Of a stretch of DNA of 31,078 nucleotides, positions 22,158 to 31,003 are shown piece after piece (position 1 is the first letter of the stretch; every line of letters begins with the position of its first letter). Where the stretch lies: positions 1-31,078 of the forward strand of contig CAYUMU010000078.1 in assembly GCA_964445985.1 (NCBI GenBank), in the 5' to 3' direction. The translations under genes were made by a program, and so were the position numbers. Under the pieces are notes generated by a model. That model was not told the DNA's origin, searched no databases, and worked only from the letters and a program-made list of their open reading frames with translations. Origin of the DNA: CAYUMU01 sp964445985 (lineage in GTDB: Bacteria > Planctomycetota > Planctomycetia > Pirellulales > S012-138).

Positions 22158-24938
22158 TTAGCTGGTCGTTGCTTCGTCGCCAGCTTCTTCTTCCACCGCC
22201 ACGTCTTCGCGCGGCACGCGGACGACGGCGGCTAGCGTGTCGCCTTCGTCCATGCCCATGATCCGCACGCCTTGGGTGTTGCGGCCGATGGTGCTGATTT
22301 CGGCGACGGCGATCCGTTGCAGCTTGCCTCGGGCGGAGATCATCAGCACTTCGTCGTCATCGTTCACGGCCACCACGCTGGTGACCGGGCCGTTGCGCTT
22401 GGTGGTTTTGATGTCGCGGAGGCCCTTGCCGCCGCGGCGCTGGGTGCGGTACTTCATGTTCGAGCCCAACTCGCCTTCGTCTTCCGCATCGGCCTCGGCA
22501 GCCTCGGGCGGCTCCGGGGCTTCGGTCGCTTCGGTCGCTTCGCCCGATTCCAAATCGTTGTCGTCCAGATCGGCTTCGTCGGTGACGCTGTCGGTGGCGC
22601 TGCTGGGGCCGAAAGGGGTGCGTTTGCCGTAGCCGTTTTCGCAGGCCGTGAGCAGCGTGGCGTCGGGATCGGCCACGACCATGCCCACCAGGGTATCGCC
22701 CTTGGTCAGGCTCACGCCCTTCACGCCCGAGGTATTCCGGCCCATGGGCCGCGCGTCGGACTCTTTGAAGCGGATGACCATGCCCTTGGCGGTGGCGATC
22801 ACGACTTCCTGGCCGGGGTCGGTGGTCACCACGTCCACCAGCTCATCGCCTTCGCGCAGCTTGATGGCAATGATGCCGCCTTTGAGCGGGCGGCTGTAGG
22901 CTTCCAGCGGCGTTTTCTTGATCAGGCCTTGGCGGGTGGCCATCATCAAAAACCGGCCGGGCTCAAAGTGTCGCACGGCGCGGCAATCGGCAATTTGCTC
23001 GCCTTCGCCCAGGTTGAGCAGGTTGACGACGGCCCGGCCGCGGCTATCGCGGGCCAGGTTCGGCAGGTCGTACACCTTTTGCCAGTACACCTTGCCAAAG
23101 TTGGTAAAGAACAGCAGGTAGGCGTGGGTGCTGGCCACGAACAGGTGTTCGATGGGATCTTCTTCTTCGGTCTTGGCGCCCTTCATGCCTTTGCCGCCGC
23201 GGCGTTGGGCTCGATAGGTGCTGACCGGCGTGCGCTTGATGTAGCCGGAGTGGCTGATCGTGACCACCATCGACTCTTCGGGGATCAGGTCGCCGATATC
23301 CATGGAGCCGAGCTCTTCGCCGCTGATTTCGGTGCGGCGGGCGTCGGCGTACTTCCTGCGAATCTCTTCCAGGTCTTCGCGAATGATCGCCAGAATGTTG
23401 GCGTCGCTCGACAGGATGCGCTGGTACTCGGTGATTTGCTCCATCAACCGGTTGAATTCGTCCCCCAGCTTTTCCTGTTCCAGGTTGACCAACTGGCCGA
23501 GGGTCATCCGCAAGATGGCATCGGCTTGAACCGGCGTGAGGGCGTAGCTCTCGGCCTCGCCCCGCTCCGATTGGAAGCTGGCGAAACCTTCCGGGCCGAG
23601 GGCTTCGCGCATCATGGCGGCGGGGGCTTCAATGCCCATCAACCGCTGCTTGGCCTCGGGCTGGGTGCTCGAGGTGCGAATGATGCGAATGATTTCATCG
23701 ATATTGGCGTAGGCCAGCAGCAAGCCTTCGACGGTGTGCTTGCGGGTGTAAGCCCTGTTGAGCAAGAACCGCGTGCGGCGGCGAATGACGGTGAGCCGGT
23801 GCCGAATGAATTCGTCGAGCATCTCCTTCAGGGTGAGCTCGCGGGGCTTGCCATCGACCAGGGCCAGCAAGATGATCGAGAACGTATCTTGCAGCATCGA
23901 GAACTTGTAGAGCTGATTCAGCACCACCTCGGGATCGACATCCCCCTTGTCGGTGCGTTTCTTCAGATCCACGACAATCTTGACCGGCTCTTTCAAGTCG
24001 CTGAAATCGCGAACGTCGTCGATGCCGACCACGCGCTTTTCGGAAGCCAGCTCGGCAATCTTTTCCACCACCCGGTCGCGATTTTGCTGGTAAGGAATCT
24101 CGGTGATCACAATCCGGTGCCGGCCCTTGCTCTCTTCGATATGGCAGCGGGCACGCACGATGATCGTGGAGCGGCCGGTCATGTAGGCGCGGCGAATGCC
24201 TGAGCGGCCGCAAATGATGCCGCCGGTGGGGAAGTCGGGACCCTGCACGATATCCATCAGTTCTTCGATGGAGATATCGGGCTGATCGATCGAGCGAATC
24301 AGGGCGTCGCACACTTCGCCCAGGTTGTGCGGCGGAATGCTCGTGGCCATGCCCACCGCGATGCCGCCTGCCCCGTTGACCAGCAAGTTGGGGAACTTGG
24401 CCGGCAGCACCGTGGGTTCGAGGCGGCGTTCGTCGTAGGTGGGCAGGAAGTCCACCGTGTCGAGGTTGAGATCCTCGAGCAACATCGCCGCGAACGGCGA
24501 CATGCGGGCTTCGGTGTATCGCATGGCGGCGGCAGGCAGGCCGGCGATCGAGCCGAAATTGCCCTGCTTGTCGACCAGCGTGTACCGCATGTTCCACTCT
24601 TGGGCCATGCGGACCAGGGTGGGGTAAATGACGGCTTCGCCGTGGGGGTGGTAGTTACCGCTGGTATCGCCCGAGATTTTGGCGCATTTGACCCGGCTGG
24701 CCCCCGGCGTGAGGTTCAAATCGTTCATCGCCACCAGAATCCGCCGCTGCGAAGGCTTCAGGCCATCGCGGACGTCGGGCAAAGCCCTGCTGACGATCAC
24801 GCTCATCGAATACGTGAGATAGCTGTCTTTCAGCTCGTCTTCGATACTGCAGGCGTCGATCCGGCCATGATTATGCCCATCGCCATTGGGCGGCAAAGCC
24901 GGCGGGCCACCACCGGGCGGGTTGGAATCGGTTGACAA
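22158..24938 (-). CDS. gyrA: DNA gyrase subunit A
   Basis: A 926-residue GyrA. It starts at a TTG (24938) with AAAGGA seven bases upstream, followed by a 30-residue Gly/Pro-rich extension. The breakage-reunion domain (about 30-510) has catalytic Y141 in AMRYTEARM. The quinolone pocket reads GNYHPHGEAVIYPTLVRMAQ (94-113). The C-terminal beta-pinwheel (about 520-900) has GyrA box QRRGGKG at 578-584. A second identical QRRGGKG occurs at 833-839, just after an acidic insertion (about 778-827, rich in Asp, Glu and Ala). The presence of the GyrA box argues for gyrase rather than topoisomerase IV ParC. With GyrB it introduces negative supercoils using ATP. gyrB is not in the window. Confidence 0.97.
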   Translation of the reverse strand: MSTDSNPPGGGPPALPPNGDGHNHGRIDACSIEDELKDSYLTYSMSVIVSRALPDVRDGLKPSQRRILVAMNDLNLTPGASRVKCAKISGDTSGNYHPHGEAVIYPTLVRMAQEWNMRYTLVDKQGNFGSIAGLPAAAMRYTEARMSPFAAMLLEDLNLDTVDFLPTYDERRLEPTVLPAKFPNLLVNGAGGIAVGMATSIPPHNLGEVCDALIRSIDQPDISIEELMDIVQGPDFPTGGIICGRSGIRRAYMTGRSTIIVRARCHIEESKGRHRIVITEIPYQQNRDRVVEKIAELASEKRVVGIDDVRDFSDLKEPVKIVVDLKKRTDKGDVDPEVVLNQLYKFSMLQDTFSIILLALVDGKPRELTLKEMLDEFIRHRLTVIRRRTRFLLNRAYTRKHTVEGLLLAYANIDEIIRIIRTSSTQPEAKQRLMGIEAPAAMMREALGPEGFASFQSERGEAESYALTPVQADAILRMTLGQLVNLEQEKLGDEFNRLMEQITEYQRILSSDANILAIIREDLEEIRRKYADARRTEISGEELGSMDIGDLIPEESMVVTISHSGYIKRTPVSTYRAQRRGGKGMKGAKTEEEDPIEHLFVASTHAYLLFFTNFGKVYWQKVYDLPNLARDSRGRAVVNLLNLGEGEQIADCRAVRHFEPGRFLMMATRQGLIKKTPLEAYSRPLKGGIIAIKLREGDELVDVVTTDPGQEVVIATAKGMVIRFKESDARPMGRNTSGVKGVSLTKGDTLVGMVVADPDATLLTACENGYGKRTPFGPSSATDSVTDEADLDDNDLESGEATEATEAPEPPEAAEADAEDEGELGSNMKYRTQRRGGKGLRDIKTTKRNGPVTSVVAVNDDDEVLMISARGKLQRIAVAEISTIGRNTQGVRIMGMDEGDTLAAVVRVPREDVAVEEEAGDEATTS

Positions 24939-25313
24939 GGAGCGTCCTTTGCTGCGGAGTTTTTCTGAGCGGCCGGGCGACGTATTTCTAAATTCTGTAA
25001 GAACTTAGAAGCGGTGCCCCACTGCCGATTTGGGACGCCTGTAGTTTACCAAAAATGTGAAGAAACCGAAAGCGGCCGAGGCCCCATCGCCGGCAAATAT
25101 CTCGATCGATGAAGCAAACCATTTTCGGTCTGCTTTGTACGTTGGGATGCGGATGCCGCGAAAGACGGTTTAAAGGCGGCGATGACCGTTTGCCGAGTGA
25201 AGCCAATTCTTCTTGCGAGCCGAACCTGTTTAAGCGAAACTCGCCCCAAGGGACGGGGGCCTACTGACCGTTCGTGCTACTTATATGAAGTTCGTCAACA
25301 CGGAGCATTTCCC
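24939..25313. other. 375 bp divergent intergenic region upstream of gyrA
   Basis: Lies between the gyrA start (minus) and the first WD40-like gene (plus), so promoters for both should lie here. I do not see a clear -35/-10 pair. A short minus-strand frame near 25046-25249 contains no recognisable domain. No strong palindrome was seen. Confidence 0.4.
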
Positions 25314-27355
25314 TTGGCACCTTCGACTTTTTGTAAACGCACAAGCGGGCATCGCAGGACCGGGCGGGTTCTCATTTGGATCTTGTTGACCGTCGCAGGT
25401 CTCGCGCTGCTTGCCGGGGCAGTCTACTGGTTTGGCTTCCGGCAGGAGGACAACAACTCGGGCTCGAGCAATCATGACCGACCGGCGTGGCCCCAAAGCA
25501 TTGAAAAGATTCATGCCGTGGGAGATGCAAGACTCAGGCATTGGGACATGATTGCTGGCATTGCCGTATCCCCCCAGGGCGATCAAATCGTTTCCATCGG
25601 TGACGATTGCCGCATCCTGGTCTGGAACACCGCGTCAGGCGAAGTCGTCCAGGAGTTGCCCGACGAAGTCCGTCATGCTGACAAATTCAAAAACTTTGTG
25701 AACGTTGCCGCCGTGTTCTCTGGAGACGGTACAAAACTGACCACATGTATTAACCAGGTTTTCAAGCAGCGTGCCTGGCCGTCATTGGAACCGATCGCCG
25801 AAGCCAAAATAGGACAACCGGCAACTCGTCTAATCAGCAGCGATAATGGCGAAATGTTGATGGTGGAATACGATGATCTATCTGCTGAACTTTGGAAACG
25901 AGAAGGCGATAAATTAACGCGGGATTTTCGCAAGTCCGGGCGCTCCATGAAAACGGGCCTGTCGCCCGACGGTTCGCTCGTCGCAGATTCGTGGGAATCG
26001 ATCAGCGCAAGTGATCTTGGAACGGGGGCTCGCCTATGGAACGTGGACGAACGAGGTGACCATCCAACCTTTTCGGCGGATTCCAAGCAACTCGCCGTTC
26101 GAGTGGACGAATCGGTTCACGTATTTGATGCGCGCACCGGAGAACTGATATCGAAAATGTATATGCCAGGAGTCCACTATACAATGCAATTCTATGATTC
26201 CTGCATTTCATCTGACTTGAATCATTTGGCAACTGTCCAAGGCGATGACCTTCATCTATGGGACCTGCGCAACAAGAAACACTACCCGCCGTTTCGCATG
26301 TCCATTTGGTATCAGACTCATCGCGTTGGCGGCGGCTCGATCGGCGGAAACTGTCAGTTTAGTGCGAATGGTGGTCTACTTGCGGCGACGCGCAATTCGG
26401 GAGAGATCAAGGCGTGGCGCTTACCGGGAGGCGATGCGGCGAGTGCGGGACAGGCGGAGCGAGAATTCTTTATTCGCGCCGTGCAGTTCTCGGAGGATAG
26501 CTCGCAACTCATCGCTTTTGGCGAGAATGGCGAAGTTTCGTTCACTCGCGCCGATGATGGAAAGGAAAGCCAACGACTGCGAGCAGAACACCCCGGATTG
26601 CCTGTAGCGAATACCAACGCCACTCGCTTAATTGGTCGGGTCGAAAACGGGCTGGGGGCGTTAAGTGCCCAGACCGGCGAAACTCTACCCCAAATCCCTG
26701 TTGAGGGAGAATTGTTCTCTTACGCGGTGAGTCCCGACGGCAATTCGGTAGCATACACCTGGCGTGATGTGGACGGGGTGAAGCTAACGGTGGTGCCCAT
26801 ATCGCAACCCGGGGCTTCAGTCACACTAAAGACTAAGGCAAAGGGTTACGAAAGCTTGCCAGGGCCCCGCGAATCTATATGGGCGAAGAGCTATTCGATC
26901 TCAAGAAGCAAGCGAGAATCGAAGGATATGTTTCAAAAGATGAATGGCGGATGCCCGATGCTATGTTCTCTGTTTTGTCGCTAAATGAGGAAGCCGTCTA
27001 CCATGTCGGTGACGCGTGGGTATTTGCGAGACACCCCTTAAATGGCTCAGTGTTGTATCGCTTGCAAACATCTGCCCAGCCATCAAGCGAGGATGCGCAA
27101 GAGAAACTTGTTTGTGTTACTGTGAGTGCCGATGGAAACATTGTCGCCGCTGGAGGAAACCGAGGCAAAATTCATTTTTGGGACCTTCGTCTTCGGGGGA
27201 CAGCGACCGAATTCAATGAAACCAGCTCGTTTGCAATTGGTCCCAGTTACGGCCTCATCCGTGGCGTTGCCCTCTCCCCTGACTGCCAATACTTGGCCAC
27301 CGCCAACGGCAATGGCACGGCCTATTTGTTCAAATTGCCGAAGTATGCTCGTTAG
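25314..27355 (+). pseudogene. Membrane-anchored WD40-like beta-propeller protein, broken by a frameshift
   Basis: The first frame runs from a TTG at 25314, with GGAG nine bases upstream, to a stop at 26984. A shift of one base leads into a second frame that is open from 26837 to 27355. Together they match the intact paralogue at 28726 from end to end. The protein has a short basic N-terminus, one membrane helix (VLIWILLTVAGLALLAG), then a propeller with repeats such as IAVSPQGDQIVSIGDDCRIL. The C-terminus in the second frame (DGNIVAAGGNRGKIHFWDL and ATANGNGTAYLFKLPK) mirrors the paralogue. The missing base lies between 26837 and about 26880. A sequencing error would restore an intact gene. 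The role would be extracytoplasmic protein binding; the partner is unknown. Confidence 0.75.
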
Positions 27356-27360
27356 CGGAT

Positions 27361-27413
27361 GGCAAGCTTCGCTCGGCTCCTGAAACTTTCGAGTACTTCC
27401 CAAGGTTTAACCC
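27361..27413. repeat. Duplicated 3' flank, copy 1
   Basis: The bases after the first WD40-like gene share TTCGCTCGGCTC, TGAAAC and CCCAAGGTTTAAC with those after the second gene (30953-31003). The duplication therefore covers the genes and about 50 bases downstream. Homology stops where the IS element begins. Confidence 0.8.
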
Positions 27414-27422
27414 CAATACCGT

Positions 27423-28394
27423 TCAATTAGTCATAACCACTGATTCTTCAAAGTGTTTGAGCAATGGCTTGGGACGGCGGTGGTGGGGGCGTTTCTTGAG
27501 CCATTTGGACATCTTCCGCTTGATGACTCGCGGATTGATCCGGTTTCGCCGCGCTTCAATCCGCTCTTGGCTCATCTCCGCCAGCAAGGCCTGGAACCAC
27601 TAGTCGAGCGAGGCCGCGGTCTCGCTGCGGCATTCCGGCAGCCGGCATTGAAGGATGCGGAAGCAGCCCGTGAACGACAGGCGGTCCACGTCCAGCTTCG
27701 CCGACTCCGCCGCCGCCAACATCAGCGAACGAACCACGAAGTGCCCCAGCGACAAGGCGTACAACTCCTGTTCCACCCCCTCCGGCGATTCGCTCCGCAA
27801 TTGGGCCGGCTTCTCGGCGCGACGCGGATCCTGGTGCGTTTTTTGCTCGTCGAACACCAACTCTTCTTCCCACCGTTCGTGATACAGCAGGATCAACTCC
27901 AGCGCCGGACATTCCGTCTCGTCCAGCAGATTCGTGAGCAGACGATGCCGTTCCTGATGCCCGGTGCGTTGAGGGTCGTTCAGCAGCGTGCCGTCGATTC
28001 CCATCAGCCGCCAGTCGCGGTAAAAGGCGCCTGGCGTGTCCGGGGTGGCCAAGGGCCGCGCCACGCGAGCGTGCAGCAGCCTCAGCGGCTCCGCGCCCAA
28101 CCGCTGCCGCGCCATGCACAGGGCCGACCTTGTCGGAGTGCTTTCGGCCAATCGAAATCGCCGCGCGTGCTTGAAGACTTGTCGAATGGGCATGTTCGTC
28201 AACAAGCCCATGGCCAGCACGAGCCACAACATGACTTGATGCGTCAGCGGGCACGCGCGGCCATTCACCCGCCCCGTGTCTGCGAGCACTTGTTTGAGAA
28301 CCTCAGGCGGGATAACCTTCTCCAAGCCCGCCAACCGATCCAAAATCCGACCATCCTCGCCGGTCGAGAACGTCGAGCGTCCCTGCTCTTTCAC
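27423..28394 (-). pseudogene. IS4-family DDE transposase, decayed
   Basis: The frame starts at a GTG (28394) with AAGGAGG eight bases upstream. The N-terminal IS4 domain (VIPPEVLKQVLADTGR) and the first catalytic aspartate in MGIDGTLLNDP are present. Then the sequence jumps directly to LLTNLLDETECPALELILLY, so roughly 150 residues with the second catalytic aspartate are missing. The IS4 signature Y-2-R-3-E-6-K is intact in YHERWEEELVFDEQK. An in-frame TAG at 27602-27600 cuts the frame after SLD, but reading on gives the normal C-terminus (RNRINPRVIKRKMSKWLKKR) to a TGA at 27423. Both lesions should abolish transposition. The amber codon is probably later damage. Confidence 0.88.
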
Positions 28395-28395
28395 C

Positions 28396-28454
28396 GTCAC
28401 AGCCTCCTTGATGCTTGGTTGTTGACCAAACACAAGTTATCAGGAGGCTGTGAC
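28396..28454 (-). promoter_or_regulatory. Start-site hairpin that would sequester the transposase Shine-Dalgarno
   Basis: In the minus-strand mRNA, GTCACAGCCTCCT (28454-28442) can pair over 13 perfect bases with AGGAGGCTGTGAC (28408-28396), which holds the AAGGAGG Shine-Dalgarno just before the GTG start. An inner stem TTGGT/ACCAA lies in the loop. Only transcripts entering from outside the element carry both arms, so read-through mRNA would be translation-blocked. This protection is known in other IS elements such as IS10 and IS50. Confidence 0.6.
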
Positions 28455-28477
28455 TTATGAAAACTTGAACGGTATTG

Positions 28478-28725
28478 CGACTAAGCCACAACATTATCTT
28501 CAGCCCCCGACTGGTCCCCCAGCGCCAAATCCACGTCCCCCTTGCCCCAATCGAAGGGTCCGGTCGCCCCAACCTGGATCGCGATTAAAACCCATCGGCG
28601 CCGGGGTCCACGGCTTCTTTCCTTGTAATGCTGATGACCCTTGGCGAAACTGAGCCCGTGAACCGGAGCAAGCTCCTCCAAGTCAGCAGCGTTTCCGTTG
28701 AACCTGTGTAACGAAGGTAAATCCT
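28478..28725. other. Short spacer between the IS and the second WD40-like gene
   Basis: 248 bp without a convincing gene. A minus-strand frame of 66 codons (28481-28681), ending next to the IS, reads WVLIAIQVGATGPFDWGKGD near its end and could be a remnant of a gene disrupted here, but I cannot assign it. No similarity to the 5' flank of the first WD40-like gene is obvious. Confidence 0.35.
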
Positions 28726-30936
28726 ATGGTGCGTGAAATTCGCCGCGGCAGCGGCACGGCAGACGCGCGGTCCGGCCAGGCTTTGCTTTGGATCATTGGT
28801 GGAATAGTGGCACTCGTTGGTGTTGGGCTTGCCATCTATTGGTTGGCGGTTCCTGGCGAAAACGCTGCTCACCAAAATGGTCCGCCCAAGCCAATGACGA
28901 TCGCTGAGCCACCAGCTTTCCCCGAGCCTCCGCCCCTGGCCGATGCGGCGGCCGATCCATCACCCCCCGTGATTGAGCCGACGACGAATGAACCGCCGAC
29001 GGTAGAGAGCAGCCCGCCGGATAGCGGGTTTGATCTGGAAAGTGCGGCCATGTCGTTCATGCAAAATACGATGGGCCTTGAACAAACCCTGACGCCATTG
29101 CACACCTACGGCGATGGGCGACTGCGGCACTGGAACTTTATAGTTGACCTGGCGATTACACCCGATGGTCGGCAAATTGTGTCGATCGGGAATGATTGTC
29201 GTGTTGTGGTGTGGGACGCCGTGACCGGGAAAGAAGTCAAAGTTCTTAAGAGCTTCGACCCCGCTCCTCTGGACGTTGGCGGTGACGTCTGTCTCTCTGG
29301 TGACGGAAGGCGCCTGTTCATTGGGCTTGGCAAGACCGTGACGGTTTATAGTGTGCCGGAATACGAGCTCCTCAATTCGGTGACAATTGAGGAAGGCGTC
29401 TTTGCGGGCGAATTGGCCTGCAATGAGAACGGTTCGGTTCTGGTAAACCGCACATTGGTCTACGGATCGCAAGCCTGGAAATGCGAGCCAGCCTTTTCAC
29501 TACTGCGCAGCTATAAAGACACAGGAAATTACGTCGCTGTCTCTCCGGACGGCAAGTACTTCGCTACCGACGACGACAGATTCCCAATTCTGATCGATGT
29601 CGCCTCGGGCGAAATCAAGTGGACCGGCGACGAGGACAGTGGCCAACCCCGGTTTTCGACCGATGGCTCGCAATTGGCAGACGCCCGTTATGGCGATGTC
29701 ACCTGGTATCGCACGTCGGATGGAAAAATACTCAGTCGCGTGGAAACCGGCGCTTGGAAGCCACTCTTTAGGACAGGGGTCTCAATGAGGGATCAGATTA
29801 TTTCCCCCGACTTGAAGAAAGTAGCCATAGCGACCTCGGCAGGAGTGGCAATCTGGGAGGCCGTAGAGGATGCAAAAGTGACGTTGCTCCCGCTCCCATC
29901 GCCCGATCGTCCCAGGTCGGAATCGTATTCTCAGTCACGTCCCAGTGCCTTTAGTCAAGATGGCGCCACGATTGCCGCAGGTTCGTTGCTCGGCGAAATC
30001 CGAGCCTGGGATGTAGGCACAGGCCGGTCGACGCTGAAGGACGCCAACCAGGATTTCTTTGCCCGACAGGTCGCCTTCTCGCCCGATAGCAAATCCTTGG
30101 CTATCCTCAGCCAGGATGGCGAAATTCGATTCATCGATCCCGCGACGGGCCAGAACATTCGCTCCGTACGCGCGCCCCATCGCGGCCTGCCGACGTTGAG
30201 CGACGATCAATCGATATTCGTCGCCCGCACCGAAAGCGGAATTGGCGTGTTCGATTCCACAACAGGAACCCTCGGGAAAGAGATGCCAATTGCGAATTCT
30301 AATCTCGCCTTTACCGTTAGTCGCGATGGCAATCGGCTAGCATACTTGCCGGGTGACCCGGGCAAACAACGTCAATTCACCGTCATTTCGCTGGCGCCTG
30401 AGAAACGATGGGACTTCGATATCGAGAGTTCAGGCGACTTCGATATTGGCGAAGGTCGGTTGGAATTCTCGCCCGACGGCAACCAAGTTTATACCAACAA
30501 GTTCGTCTTCGATCTCACTACATCTAAGCCGGCTTCCAAACTCGAATTCGATGGATCGTTCGCGATGCTTGCCCCCGATGGCGCCGCGATATATACGCGG
30601 CGATTCAATGAGATTGTCGCGTGTGGCGCCAAGGGGGGAGAACGACTTTATACTCTGGCTACGAACGAACCCTATTCGGACAAACAGAGCGAACACTTTG
30701 CCTGCACCACGATTCGCCGCGATGGAAACATTGTGGCGGCGGGCGGCGACCAAGGCTCTGTCAGAATTTGGGAGCTCGCCAGTCGCCGAGGAGCAGACCG
30801 TCTCAAAGCAAATCGAACCTACAAAGTAGGGCTCCGCAATGGCCTCATCCGCAGCGTCGCCCTCTCCCCCGACGGCCAATATATGGCCACCGCCAACGGC
30901 AATGGCACGGCGTATTTGTTCAAAATGCCGAAATAA
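28726..30936 (+). CDS. Membrane-anchored WD40-like beta-propeller protein
   Basis: A 736-residue protein with AAGG eight bases before the ATG. A short basic N-terminus is followed by one membrane helix (about 19-42, ALLWIIGGIVALVGVGLAIY) and a Pro/Glu-rich linker (about 50-105). The rest, about 120-735, is a beta-propeller of WD40-like or YVTN-like blades: IVDLAITPDGRQIVSIGNDC followed by VVVWD, AVSPDGKYFATDD, VAFSPDSKSLAILSQDGEIR, and a C-terminal SVALSPDGQYMATANGNG. It is the intact paralogue of the frameshifted gene upstream. A scaffold or binding role outside the cytoplasm is inferred; the ligand is unknown. The gene cluster looks less GC-rich than gyrA, suggesting a different history. 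Confidence 0.88.
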   Translation: MVREIRRGSGTADARSGQALLWIIGGIVALVGVGLAIYWLAVPGENAAHQNGPPKPMTIAEPPAFPEPPPLADAAADPSPPVIEPTTNEPPTVESSPPDSGFDLESAAMSFMQNTMGLEQTLTPLHTYGDGRLRHWNFIVDLAITPDGRQIVSIGNDCRVVVWDAVTGKEVKVLKSFDPAPLDVGGDVCLSGDGRRLFIGLGKTVTVYSVPEYELLNSVTIEEGVFAGELACNENGSVLVNRTLVYGSQAWKCEPAFSLLRSYKDTGNYVAVSPDGKYFATDDDRFPILIDVASGEIKWTGDEDSGQPRFSTDGSQLADARYGDVTWYRTSDGKILSRVETGAWKPLFRTGVSMRDQIISPDLKKVAIATSAGVAIWEAVEDAKVTLLPLPSPDRPRSESYSQSRPSAFSQDGATIAAGSLLGEIRAWDVGTGRSTLKDANQDFFARQVAFSPDSKSLAILSQDGEIRFIDPATGQNIRSVRAPHRGLPTLSDDQSIFVARTESGIGVFDSTTGTLGKEMPIANSNLAFTVSRDGNRLAYLPGDPGKQRQFTVISLAPEKRWDFDIESSGDFDIGEGRLEFSPDGNQVYTNKFVFDLTTSKPASKLEFDGSFAMLAPDGAAIYTRRFNEIVACGAKGGERLYTLATNEPYSDKQSEHFACTTIRRDGNIVAAGGDQGSVRIWELASRRGADRLKANRTYKVGLRNGLIRSVALSPDGQYMATANGNGTAYLFKMPK

Positions 30937-30952
30937 GTTCGTGGGCGGCGGA

Positions 30953-31003
30953 CAAAGTTCGCTCGGCTCTTGAAACCTTCCCCCGCCTCCCAAGGTTTAA
31001 CTC
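30953..31003. repeat. Duplicated 3' flank, copy 2
   Basis: Matches the flank at 27361-27413 with a few substitutions and small gaps: TTCGCTCGGCTCTTGAAAC then CCTCCCAAGGTTTAACTCCC. After it, the two sequences differ. The last 75 bases of the window hold nothing I can identify. Confidence 0.8.

Larger units (their letters stand above)
27414..28477. mobile_element. IS4-family insertion sequence, internally deleted
   Basis: A 1064 bp element bounded by imperfect terminal inverted repeats. The left end CAATACCGTTCAA at 27414-27426 matches the right end exactly over 13 bases (28465-28477, read on the minus strand), and similarity continues inwards (GTCATAACCAC against TTCATAAGTCAC). The inside carries one transposase gene lacking its centre. 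Full-length relatives are about 1.5 kb. I see no target-site duplication: the flanks AAGGTTTAACCC and CGACTAAGCCAC do not match. It lies between the two WD40-like paralogues. Confidence 0.88.

Noticed and set aside
22272..24203. Long plus-strand open frame of 643 codons
   Set aside because: It is antisense to gyrA, whose identity is certain. The Gly/Ala/His-rich translation has no domain.
26837..26984. Programmed ribosomal frameshift in the first WD40-like gene
   Set aside because: No slippery heptamer or downstream pseudoknot is evident, and the intact paralogue needs no shift. A simple one-base deletion or a sequencing error explains it better.
27402..28489. Target-site duplication flanking the IS4-family element
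   Set aside because: The bases on either side of the terminal repeats do not match over any length from 4 to 13.
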